This document shows positions 39,869 through 53,000 of a stretch of 64,000 bases of DNA, piece after piece (the first letter of the stretch is position 1; every line of letters begins with the position of its first letter). The notes under the pieces are model-generated. The model saw only the letters and a list, made by a program, of their open reading frames with translations, was not told the DNA's origin and did no database searches. The translations under genes and the position numbers were made by a program. This stretch comes from Seriola aureovittata (taxonomy: Eukaryota > Chordata > Actinopteri > Carangiformes > Carangidae). The stretch is taken from the NCBI RefSeq assembly GCF_021018895.1, contig NC_079386.1:18328052-18392051 (forward strand), read 5' to 3'.

Positions 39869-39920
<52 letters not shown>

Positions 39921-42900
39921 ACATCGCTGTTACACAACGCTCATAGTCCAGCAGGGCAAACATGAACTGATGAACTGCACCGGTCTGCAGTGGTGGGAAA
40001 CATTCAATCCATGACTAACAGGTGCTTTTTTTCCTGGATTGAAGCTCCAACAAATGAATGTGTTGAACCTGTAGGTGTGTGTGTTTTTTCTGGATGTATC
40101 ATCCAGAGGAGAGGGAGGTGGAGGTGTGGGTGCTGATGATGTCACAGCTCAGGCTCAGTGAGCTCCACAGAGAGGGAGGCCACACAGGACTTAAGGTCGT
40201 TTAAATATTTTTCTGTAAATTGACGTCAAAAGAAAAGCGACGAAACAAGAAACTGCTCACATTACCTAGATTTTATTGTCAGGTCCAACTGGGAACCAGC
40301 TCTTCTTCCTCAATAACAAGTCGGTGCAAGTTGAGCTTCTGCACAAAGAGCCTTATGAAGTCGCTGCTGTACAGGTGTGTATCGAGACAACATGCAGCAT
40401 TTTATAGACAAACCCTCAACGTAGCAACGTCATCATCATCATCCTCATCCCCCTCCTCATGAGGTGACCCACAGCATCTTTCTGAGAGGTCTGGGAAAGT
40501 CAGGAAGACTCATTACACTCATGTTAGGACAGACCAGAACCACTTCCGGACACCCTGCAAGACAGACGGCAACTGGGGAAGAAGACCAGGAGGGTTTCCC
40601 ATCAGCCATCCAGCCCATTCACAGACTTCCCCTTGAACCAAGTCTGAAACAAACTCCACTCTGTGCAAGGTTACAAGGACTGTTTCCCCACTATCTGAAT
40701 CATTCACTTGAATTTTCTTCTTGTTAAAGGAGAGACCAGACCCATTAAAGTGAAAGCTGCTTAAGCCCCACTTTCCTCGGAGCTGGAGTTTTCTGAGGAC
40801 AGCAGGTTGTTACAGGTCGAATCCACCAATCCTGACACAAAGCCTGCATCCATCTCAAAACCTCTCAGCAAAATCATTTTTGTGTTTCAAAACAAACTGC
40901 ACTCTGCCACTTTACTGGGACTTTTAACCTGATGCTTCTATACAAAGCAAGGGAACAAAGAAGTTTTCAGTTGAAAGGTTACACAGCTTGTCAAAAGTAA
41001 AACACCAGCTATTAAAATGACAGTTGAGCTTGCTCATAAACTCAACCCAGGTTTGACGATTAGTTTTCTGAAAGGCTTCAGCTCACAGCTTCTTTTACTC
41101 TGCCATAGTCTTTACCCTCCAATGGGCTTAAAGCAGAACACGCTTCATGAGCTTTACCAGTATAAAAAGAAAAAGCACGGAGACATCAGAGTGCACTCAG
41201 TGTTCGGCCAATTACATGTATCTGCCTCAGGTCGAGCTCTTTCTCATTTGATTTTGGCAATAACCTTAAATTTGTTCGTCAGATTTGGAATAAAATTCAC
41301 TGGAGCCCACACTTTCCCTACTTCAGACAAGCCTCCCTCCTTAATCAGGTGCAATTTGTACTGTTCCCAGTTTGGTTTTTTCATTTTCCCCAATCAACAG
41401 AACCAGGCTGAATCCCTTCACCTTTTTAAAGACTCCAACAGCTTCCAACAAGTTTTCTTCCAAATTGGCTTTAAAGTCTTGTTTCAAACTTGACCTCAAT
41501 TATCATAATGTTCGGCTGTTTTCAAGAGTGCGCTGATGACACGAAGTGATGGTAAGAAGAGTGAAGAAGCTCCACCACAGAAGCCGTCATCAAAACCTCA
41601 GACCTGAAAAAATTTACATATTTACATATGTAGGAAATGTACGACTGGAGGAGCTGGGGATCGAACCACAGATCTTTTCGATTAGTGAACGACCCGCTCT
41701 ACTTCCTGAGCCACAGCCACCACCGCATATGCTGAGCTAACGTTCACCACCAGCAAACAAGCTCAACAGGATTCCACACAACAATAACTACACACTCTCC
41801 CTCCCAGTTTACTCAGTGATATATCTAAAAATTACTTAACAAACAAGTCAAAGTAGAACTCCCTAAAACAAATCACCAAAACTCTCCCAAACAAGAAAGC
41901 ATCTTTCTGAATCTCCCAAAGAACTGCACCAGTGACAAGTCAGAGAGGGAATCTGACTACCAACCCAAGGTCCCAGTTAAACCATCACAGAGGTACTGGT
42001 ATAACTACTACCAAGTATTGAGCCTTCCAGTCCAAAAGCAATATGAGCCCCCGTCATGTCGAAGCCTGGCCTCAGTGAGCTGGACAAAGGGTGAAACCAC
42101 TGAAGATTAGAAGTAATTTAAACCATATGTTATCTTTTATCTTCAATCTGGACTGACTGACCAACAGACCAACATGGCTGCCCCTGGTTGCACACTGCTA
42201 CTAATAAAAACAAAATTTACGCTCAAGTTTTCTAACTGAAAGAAAAAGTATTCATTACAACTAGAACCAAACTTCAGTAATCACCTACTCCGCCTTCCCA
42301 AAGTACAACAACAACAGTCTTATTCAGCACAACAACAGTGGTGACAAGCAGAAGAAAAAGAGAACTCATTACACTGGTTCTCGGGTTTCTTGTTGTGGTC
42401 TCCAGTAAGCATTAAAGGCGACTGTAAGATTCAGCTGCGGCGCTGTAAATGGCCTGGCAGCACGTCGGCTCTGGCTTTGCCTGCTCAGATACGAGCCAAG
42501 TGGGTCTCTGTGGTCTTCTGGCAGCCGTCTGTTGGTTGTTGTGCAGATAGGATCAGAAGCTGGCAAAGCTGCTTTTAGCTCCCACCGTCCCTGCTGATAC
42601 AGAAACCTGAGAGAAAACCTTTGCTGTGCCCAGAGTGTAACCTCTTTAAAAGAAAGGATTGTCACTTTTCTTTCCTCCCGAGTCTTGGGAAAAAGTTTCT
42701 TTGACTCACTTTGTGTTGTTTATGTGTTTGGGTGCATGTCTGTATGTATGTACATGCCTTGATCTACATGGTGTTTCTGTTTGATTTGCAAAAGCCCACC
42801 AGACTCATTTACATTTCAGCCAATTTACTTGTATGTTTATTCTGCTTTTCATACAGTGGGTGATTATTCTGCTGGTGGCTGTGCAGTTAGTCATCATGCT

Positions 42901-45900
42901 GCATGAACAGACAAAGCCAGAGGAGGAAAAATTGCCTTAATGAAGCTCGTTATGTTAATGTCAGCTGCTGATTAAGTAACAGCAGTTCGTCTTCACCAAA
43001 CTACTCACCAAACTCAACACTAATGAAAGTACATCCAATTATGCTCTTGTTAATGTATTATCATGTATTTTTAAAGCTGCACAATTAACGTTTTCGTATT
43101 AAATATCATTTAAATGACTGTGTGTGATATAAAAAGCTGTTTCCCATAGTGATGAAGCCACAGAGAATTAATATCAACCATGCTTATCTCCTCAGTTGGC
43201 ATGTTAGCATCTTTCAACCCATTGTTTTGGCAAATTTTTTATTTTCATTCCAATTTAAACTCACCCAGTAGTTGGGTCACAGAGCCATTAATACAAATAC
43301 ATATTAAAGCTAACCAGTACTGTAAGAAAGTCAGTAATGCTGAACTATTTTTAGCTATAATTAGCTTAATTGATTGAGTGTCTAATGGGCTCCGTTGTCC
43401 CACAGTGAGACACAGAACGCAGATGCTCGGGTTAAATGTTTTCATTTTTGAATTTATTTAACCATCTGCCAAAAAAACAAAAAACAAAAACATTTCAAAC
43501 ACTGAAAGGAAACTCTTTGGTTTCCATCTGAAGTCCCTGGACAGGTGGTGGAGACAAAAGACGGAAATAATGATAACAGATTGTAAGAGCTGGTGAGAGC
43601 GCCAGGAACGTCTCAAAGGACCAAATATGTTTTTTAAAAAAAATGTGTTTAAAGGTCTGCACTTTGTAAGAACTTTATATAAATGGTGAATATTTCATCT
43701 CGGAAGTAAACTTTTCATGTACGAGCACAAACTCTCGGTGTGGCTCATTAAAGTTCTGTGTTTGGAAGTCGTTTGAATTCCACACTGATGAGCTGGTGAG
43801 TTTGAGTTTCCTGTGGCGCTGCACACGTCCAGCAGCTTTTGAAAAAGAAATCATCTCCACAGGGTCACACAGGTTGGAATTATTCAAATGAGGCACATGT
43901 TCATCCGAAACGTCATTGCACTTCTACTCTTAACACCTACGTTCCAACCGCCGTAACAGCGGCCTTCCAACGCCTAATTTGTGCCATTAGTGATGCAGGG
44001 GGCCATCAGAGTGGGCTTCATTTGCATGTGAATCTCCACAGTAATTCTCTTGTCCTGAAAGCAGCCGTATCTAGGTCAAAATTACTTTTCGATTCTACAT
44101 TTCTGTCATTTACAGGACAGCAGCACATGGTGAGTGAGCAGGCAGAGGTTCAGAGTTCTGCTGCTGTATTTGCATGTCTCACTGTTCAACTTCTGTCAAA
44201 ACTGGATGCACTAAAAAGTTTAGCTAAAATTTGACATTGACACGACACATTTTAGCCGAGCTAGCTGATGCTGGCTTCCGGAGCTAATTACAAACAGATG
44301 ATGGACGTATCGAGAGGATACTTTGACGTAAGGGACAGAAACAGTCATGAGTGTGGAAAGTGAGTGTTATGACTGTAAATAAAGATGGACGTAGCCTCTG
44401 TGACGTCACCCACAGGTTTCTGAAGAGCTGTTTTGAAGCTCAGAGTGAGTTTCTCCACCGTTGCCATCTTGGCAGTAGCTGACTCCACCCCTAACTTCAG
44501 CCTAATCCAAAAAAGGTGAAAGAGGCCACGCCCTAAATGATACATAACTTTAAGCCTTAATGAAATGTAAACAGGTGAGTTATTGCATACATACATATGG
44601 ACATTTTAACATGGGAGTCTATGGGGATTGACTCACTGTCAGAGCAAGACTCTAGTGGTCGTTAGAGGAACTGCAGTTTTCAGTTCATCAGTGTTGGATT
44701 AATGTTTCAGCCCCGGATGTTGCTGCTTGGGATGTGCTCATGGTTTTGTTCAAGCTATATCGATTGTGATGTTCCAATATGTTTTCCTGTTTTATGTATG
44801 TTGTCCAATATGTTGTTTACTGTTGTGAACATAAAAACTATAAATAAAGGTTTAAAGAGTCAGCTGGTGACCATCGTTGTCTTGACAAGTTACATTGTGG
44901 AAAATAAAACCTAGAAGACAGAGACAAACGATTGTGTGTGATATTTTGAAGCCGACTGTGAGATTTTAGAGAGTTGGTCCATGTACTTTTAAACAACTAC
45001 ACCAACCCTATCCTCTTGGCTTTTATTGTGAAATATTTACCTTTACTTCCATGCCACCTGACTACCTTTCTTCATTCTTCAATTCAGCAAGGAAAAATGA
45101 AAAATAAAAGAAGGAATTTGCAAACACCAAAATTGGACCATTTTCAGGTTCTTGTTTTTCCTCTTTTCATTTGACAGAAAAACTTCCTGAATGTTCATGA
45201 ATGTGTCTTAGTGAACAGTAAATTAACCAGCCGCTGTGTGTTGGACTTTAAAAAGCACCGAACAGCCCCTACCACCCCCCCGCCATGACACCCCGCTCAC
45301 CTGTGGCGGTCCAGTGCGATGACGTTGAGCGTCACCGTGGAGACGTGCACGGCGAGCCCCTGGGCGTAGGGCAGCAGGAAACAGAGGGTGCTGCCGAACT
45401 TCCACTCTCCCTGCAGCGTGTAGACGAGGGTGAAGGGGAGGCACAGCGTGTTGACCAGGAGGTCGGCTGCAGACGAGAGGAGACAGGTTCAAACAACAGA
45501 TCTTAACAGCTGCTCGCTCAGATGGTGTTTAGCATCGCTGTTTCCCACCAAATCCAACTTTATGAATCGACTTCCCTCCTCTGGAAGCACAGAGCGCACG
45601 GCCTGCTCCGCTGAGGCGTTTCCACACAGTCAGAGGGAGGAAGGACCAGGAGCTTTTCATCATATCTCCTCTTTATCACCACATCCACTTTCCCACACAA
45701 AAAAACCTCACTCACACCGGCGGTCTCACCTGCCGACCAGCTGCTTCACTCTCCTCTTAGTATTTCTGTTGTGTTCTTCCAGAGAAAAGTTTTCTACCCG
45801 AAATGAAGCTCAACATGAATTATCAACATTAACATCAATAGTGTTTCAAACCCTTTTCCTCTTCTCCTCTATCACAGATAATTGAACAGGCAACCGGTCG

Positions 45901-47624
45901 TGACTGTGTCAGCTGTTTGTGTGATGTTCAGCGGGAGTCACTTTCATGCTGCTGTTAACAAGTGCTCAAGTGACAAACTGAAGAAAAGTGACAGCGCTCA
46001 GAGTTTGAGCGTCTCCCTGATCCAATTGATTATGTCAGGGGAAACATATCTGCAGCCGCCGCCGCCGCCGCATCCAAACAGAGACGGCAAAATATTGAAC
46101 CTTCAGATAAACGGTATCAAAGTTCTTGGTGATGGAAATCTCGCCGGGGAAGATGGAAACCCCGGAGGTCACACAGCTCAGTCTGTTTTCTGCTGCAGAT
46201 GATACAGACTGATAACAACAAACCTGCAACTACATCAACCCCCCAACTCACGTCACACTCTGTAAATCAGCCTGGTCACACACCAGCAGTCAGAGGGTTA
46301 AATTCACCTGCTGACATTCTCACATGTAAAACGCCCCCCACACCTGTGCAGCTGTTTTATATTTATTTGTAGTTGCTTTGAATCTCTCAGTTGTTTTTTT
46401 TTGTCTTTTTATGGTCAGTTTGACTCTTTGAGGTGATTTTATGTCTCATTCTGTGTCCCTCTCTAGTTTTGTATCCCTTTGTAGTTAGTTTTTTTTACCT
46501 CTGTACTCATTTGCATTTCTGGAGCTGTTCCCCGTCTCTTCCTGGTCGTTTTGTCTCTTTGTAATGAACCACTCTGGTCACACATCCGTCTCTGTCTCTG
46601 TCTCCCTGAACCTGCAGCGCCGCAGACCTGTTCAGTGATCCCGCCATGAGCGCAATATCACACGAGCATCGGAGCTTTTTCTGTGTCTGAATGACAAAAA
46701 GACGTTTTTTTAAATGGATTCACGAAGCAGAATTATTGTCTGTTGATGTTTCACTATTCATAACTCCTCCTTTTTCAATTTTCCTTAATCTGCTCAGGCA
46801 AAATGAAAAGTATTTACAAGTGATGAGTGACTGAGCTGCCGGGGATCGGCCGAGTCGTCTGAGGACTGACACACAGTCAGAGAAAACAACTGGTGAGCGT
46901 CACAGAGAGAGAGACAACATCTGCTCCGAGAGAGACGGCGGGTCACATGATCAGCACAATCACATCCACATCTGTAAGTGTGAGCGGCAATATCTGCGCC
47001 TGTGGTCTGGTGTCAACAACACCGCTGCTGCTGCTGTGTATTTTAAAGAGTACGTTCAGATTACAGCAGAAAAAAAACTCAAATTTTTATGCAAATGATG
47101 TTTGAAAAAAGAAACCCGAACATGTGCCACACAATATACAATATAAATGGATTTCTTCTCTTTCCCTTTTCAGAAATGGTTCATTTTTCATGGTGTTCTG
47201 TATTTCAGGTCTGTGAGGAATCAGTAAATGTAAATTCCTGTGGACGGATGAGTTCAGAGGTGGAGAAGGTGCCGAGTCATGGTTTGACGACGTCAGGGTT
47301 CTTACTCCTGCTCTGATTGGACGATCAGCTGTCAGTGAATGTTGCACAGCAGCTGTGAGCGTTTTAATCGACCCGGTTGGGACTGAACCGGTGTCCCTGG
47401 GGGCGGGAGGATGGGGGAGGATGGGGGCCAGTCTGTAACCGTCTGCACCACATCAGTTTGTCATGTGGATCTGTGAGAAGGCAGCGTGCCAAATCATGTT
47501 AGACAAAAATAAAAAGCCGTGCAGGAGTCTCATCGAGCCCGACGACCCCCTCCGCCCTCCTCCAACCCTCCTCCTCCTCTCTTTTGGTTTCCCAAATTTT
47601 GGCTTCCTGTGATGCTTCAGGGCA

Positions 47625-47660
<36 letters not shown>

Positions 47661-49967
47661 ACGGAACAAACAAGGAGGGAGAAAATGAGGAAGATAAACT
47701 GGGAGAGTAATACTGAGAGATAAGGTTGTTTTTCAGAGTCACGAATAAATGGCATGAAAAATTGTGGCATCAAAGGTCATTGTGGGTCATCTGTGGAGAC
47801 GCGACGTGAGACTGGAACCTCTGGGTTTCAGAAGTAAAGAAACCTCAGTGGTTGCAGCCACAGACAAAAAGAGAGTGAAAGAAATAATAAAAGAGTGAGG
47901 GAGCGTGGAGCCCGTTGGCGAGGCAGCGGAGCGCTGACTTCTTCTGTTTGTTTATCACCAACTGTCTGCTTGTCGGCTCACTCCTGTTTGAATTCGGGGG
48001 GAATTGAACCGACAACTCTCTGGCCCCCCGTCGTTCTACCGTTCTGCACATTTCACATCACATCAATCACTCCTCTCTCTCTTCCTCTCTCAGCGTCGCT
48101 CGGCTGCTCCTCTCCATCTTTTAATTCAATCGCAGCGTCACCGGCGGGAGAGTCGTTTCCATGACGCAGGCAAAACTTCAAATATGCAGGAAACCTGGTA
48201 TTTAAACACACATGCTCCTGACAAATGTCAAGGAGAATATTCATCGCATCAGGACTAGATAAATGAAGATGACCAGGTGACGATCAATATATCATTAAAA
48301 TATCCAATGTTTTCACCTACAATCCTGGTTTCATGCATTTTGACCACGGTAGCTGTTGTACTGTAATAAGCTATGGTGAAGGCCGATAAAATGATGACTC
48401 CCTACCTTTAAAGCAGTCGTGAAGTCCTACTGTCTATCTATTCCTCAATTATTTATATTCCTTTAGTTCATAAGGGTCCATAGATCAAAAGACAAAAGAA
48501 TCAAAAGCGTTTCCCAACTGTTGTGAAGAAGAAGTCGGGAAACTTCTGCTTCACTTCCTCTGACATATTTTTCAAGTTCCAGCCAGGGGGCTTTGGGTAT
48601 GTTTGTTTCCGTTGGTTTACTGCCTTGTTATGAACTCCTAACCGATGAGTGAGCCAGCCAACCTTTTCTCTGCCTAGAGACAACAACAAAAGACGGTCAT
48701 TAAAATGGCGTGAACATGAGTCTGCACTTTGCGCTCTCTCCTCTGTCGGCTGCTAAAGGGAGGAGGATTGTACTACTAAACTATATTCTTTTATTACTTT
48801 CAGTGTCGTCTTTTTGTCTTCATTTGACTTTGTCACTTCCCCTGTTTGATTTAGTGACTTATTTAAGTTACACTGCACAAGTAAAGAAAAGCAGTTTCAT
48901 GGCAGATGAATGAATTTCTCTGGGTTTAGTTCAGTTTTTTATTTCTTTCCTCTCGTCTTCTTCAGTCTAAATACACCCCCCCACCCCCCTCCATCACTGT
49001 TCATTTTCTCTGGACTGTGTTTTTCTTTCATGAATATAAAACAGTTAAACATTTGTCTCAACAGGAGCAGGTTGACTGGCCATGAAATTTTACTGATCGA
49101 TATTACATGTCATTTCACACATTGATAGTTCCCAGTGTGGTGTTCTCCTTCGACCAAGTCCACATTATTCAGCGTCTCTTCTCGGGTTAAAATGATTCAG
49201 ATTCTTGTTTCAATATAAAATGTGGACGTCTGCCACTTTCTCCATTACTGTGTGTTTATTCAGCAGGAAAACATGGCCGCCCGGCTTCTTCAGACGACTC
49301 TGAAAAAGGAAAATGCAGAACAAAGAGCAGAGACAGAGGAAAGCGACTTCAAAGTGACGACCTCCAGCAGGAGATGAACTAGAATTTAAATGGAAACTGT
49401 GGCGTCTGTCCATGTCATGTCTCTCTGTGTAAAAACTCAGATGTATGCATCAGAGTTTGTCTTTGTGTATTGTATCTGTCCACATCAAAGAAAACCATAG
49501 ATAGATAAATAATGATGAAGGCGGTCTGGTGTTTTGCAGATGTTGTGATCTGGCTACGGGACAGTCCCGTCTGGAGCCGTCCTGTCCTTGTCGAATATTC
49601 ACAACCGTTTATGAGAAATGCTTTTGATATCTGTGGACCCTTATGAACTAAAGGAATATAAATAATTGAGGAACTATTGATGTTTTATTTCATCACTTGG
49701 AGAAAAAAAAGTTATGGAGTGTCGTTCCGGTGATATTCTCATCAAAGTATTGGCAGCAGAGCCAAGGACGTTATTACTGCAGTACACTGCATGTGACTTA
49801 GTACAATTAACACACACAGTTTTAATGCAGGTGGATGTGAACACACACACACACACATTATAATTAATGAAGCTCTCTGAATTTAACGTACAAAACTTGT
49901 AAAACTCAAAAGGCAAAAAAGAAGTTAATAATATTTTTCTAGGACACAGGCAATCTCTATGTATATA

Positions 49968-50012
<45 letters not shown>

Positions 50013-53000
50013 TTATTAATGATAGCCAGCGGTTAAGTTTTACGCTGCATCCAGCTTTTTTTTTCTTCATACTTTTCAGAACAACCGACACTCGGGGCTA
50101 CACCAAGACGTTCACAGTGCATATCACACACAGCTGAACACACACTATACTACTTAAACACACACCGGGGGGATCGCCGCTTTACACTCTTTCCTCGTGT
50201 TTTCTTATTTCCTAACAGCTGGAGAGGTAGACGCGAGGGAACAAATTAACCAGGAGGGTGAAGTTTTAATTTGAAATTCCTCCTGGACGGAGCGATTGGC
50301 ACTCCTCACACTCCGCCGCTCAGATTACACTGGAGGACATGTAGGTCAGTGAGTCACGGTTAAAGAGATTTTAGTACAGGGGATAGTTTCTCTTCATATT
50401 TTAGTCAATACATGCAGACAACAAAAACACAAATTCATCTTAGATTCAGTTGTTGTTGAAGAAGAAAAGTGGAGAATAAACTGCCAGAGAATATTAACAG
50501 AACTGTACTAAATAGGTGATTGGCACAGTGGAGTCCACTTTTATTAAAGGGTCATTTGATCAATTGATTCCCTGATATTAAAGGGTCTTACAGCCTGGTA
50601 GAAATATATGTAGAGAAGGATTAAAGGAGTCTAGGTCAAGATTTCTCCAAGGGTCAGAAGATGAATCTCACATGTTGCAAGATGATTAATGGTCTTAAAG
50701 GTTCATTTCTTTAGGGGTATGACTCACAGCTCACGGGCATATTCAGCCTACTTTACTTTAAGGGGTCATGTGCCAGAAGTTATGGACAGAGGAAAAAGTA
50801 AATTTTAAACAGTAATTTTGATTTATAGCTGTGAATTAAAGGAGCGATATGTACGTTTTCTCCGCCGCCAAATGTGGTTTCTTGTTGAGAGCCAGCGTTG
50901 TGTTCCCAGTTTTGTTTTTGGGACCCGAGCTAACTGGTTAGCATGCTAACAGTAAAAGAAAAGACATGATAGAAACAAGAGTTAAGGCATGACTGGAGAC
51001 AACTCCTTCCTGTCTGGTAAGGAAACAGCTGCTAATGCTATTGTTGGCTATGTGCTGAGCTCGTCTCTGTCCGTGGTCCTGGAGTCTCTCTCTGAGCTCG
51101 TCTCTGTCCGTGGTCCTGGAGTCTCTCTCGCTGAGGTTGTCTCAGTCCATGGTCCTTGAGTCTGTCGCTGAGCTCATCGCTGTCCGTGGTCCTCTCTGAG
51201 ATCATCGCTGTCCGTGGTGCTGAAACCTCTTGCTGCTGCATGTGGAGACACATTTTACCCATCCACCCATGCTTGTTTACACAGCTTTACTGTTCCATTT
51301 GCTTTCTCTGGAGTGTGTATTGAGAAGAAAATGTATCACTGTGCTTCTTCAGGCCTGAAAAGCTCTCAGACAGCAGAGGTAATTTCCCCCTCCTCCCACA
51401 CAGCCCTGCACCACTTCACACCCCATTACTTCTCACTGTTTATGTGTCTTAGTTATTAGCTTGTCTGCTGAAGTGCTGTTTAATAATTCCCCGATTTATT
51501 TGTTTAGTTGTTTTCATGTTAATTCATGCATTTATTATAATGTGTTTACTCATTTATGTATTTATTCTACATCGCTGTGTTCTGCATGTTTTAATTGAGC
51601 TTTTCACTCTTGTGCTTTCAGTGCTTTGAGTTTACACTTGACTTTGTTTGAACGCCTACAGTGTCTCTAAAGCAAAGATGATCCAGGCACTAAAGGTAGC
51701 AATAATCTTGCACTAGTGTGAATTTTAAACAATCGACCATCGCGTGCCACTTCACAGAGGCACTTGTGAATCTCGCCTCTTCGCCCTCGTCTCGTTAGAA
51801 ATGAACAGAGCTGAGGTGACAACGCCCGCTGTGCGTTCCATGCTGTTAGTCTGAGAAAACCTTCTTCAGGCCTCCGCACCAAACAGATGACTGGTGAAGT
51901 GTCGGTCGTGGCTTCTGTTATTATTGGAATCCTGTGTGATATTTGAGGTCAAAGTTGAGATGGGCTCCAGCTCATTAAAAACTTGGTACAGTTTAATCCT
52001 CTCTGCTGAAAGTGCAGAGAAAAAAACACGTTGCTGCTCAGGCCTCGTGGCTGTTAGCTGGATCAGATATGATGAACTCATTTTGTCCTATCATGATGTG
52101 CACTGGAACCTGTTCTCCGTGGGTCATCCCGCCACACATACTTCGTAAGAGTTTACAACAAAAAACTGGATATATGGAATTTTACAAATTTCAAAATTAC
52201 ATCCAGCAGTAGAGGACAATGGGACTGAGGACAAGCTCCGAGACGTCACCCACAGGTTTCTGAGGAGCGGTTTTGAAGCTCAGAGTGAGCTGCTCCACCA
52301 TTGCTATCTTGGCAGTGCCTGACTCTGCCCCTAACTCCCAGCTAATCCAAAAGTGGGCAAACAGGTGGGCCTCAATTACATATAACTTTAGTCCTCAATA
52401 AAATGTAAACCGGTGAGTTATATAAACAGGTGTCATGAAGGAGGAAATTAGCTCTAGACACCAAAACTGTTTTTGTACCAGGCTGTAAACATGTTTATTT
52501 CTGCTGTAAAGTTGGACATTTTAACATGGGAGTCTATGAGAATATGTCGGACTCTGCAAATAAATCAGTGGCAGAATAAATAAGAAATCCTTCGTAGACC
52601 AAAACATCTTGTTTCAGTTTGTTCTTCATGGTCGACAAGGTTTGCGAAGGTCTTCAGGGATTCAAAGGCTGAACTGGGTTTGTCAGTATCTTGGTTTCTC
52701 AAGGTTTTGTTTTTTCTGAGTTGGATTCTGTAGGTTTTCTTTATGTCACTGAATAAAACATTTTAGATGCTCATAGAGGAACAAGCTGTAGTAACTGCAT
52801 GTGATTTGCATTTGAATAAACCCAGGTGGTCACCTCATACATATAAACACAACAAGCGCAATAAGAATGTGGTTCTTTCAGGCGATGATGCGATGGGATG
52901 GAAATGGTGCTTTCTATCAAATAAAGACAGGATCTTAAATCAATCAATTTTGATGTTATTACAATATATGTGAAGTTACTGGATTCTTCTTTATCCTTTT

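Larger units (their letters stand above)
39865..45300 (-). other. npy2rl intron 3 (5436 nt, phase 2)
   Basis: GTGAGC to TTGCAG, interrupting the DRH-R motif. The acceptor has no normal pyrimidine tract; 49 nt of (TG)n lead directly into TTGCAG. Inside lie a tRNA-derived SINE head (41628..41727), a dispersed-repeat copy (44366..44681) and a possible conserved element (43975..44115). Confidence 0.9.

Noticed and set aside
41017..41493. A 158-codon open frame on the plus strand within intron 3 of npy2rl
   Set aside because: Composition equals the surrounding intron, with no homology by eye and no repeated support; treated as chance.
41628..41727. A functional tRNA gene
   Set aside because: The A and B boxes are good, but an acceptor stem and CCA-proximal pairing are not present; it is a SINE head.
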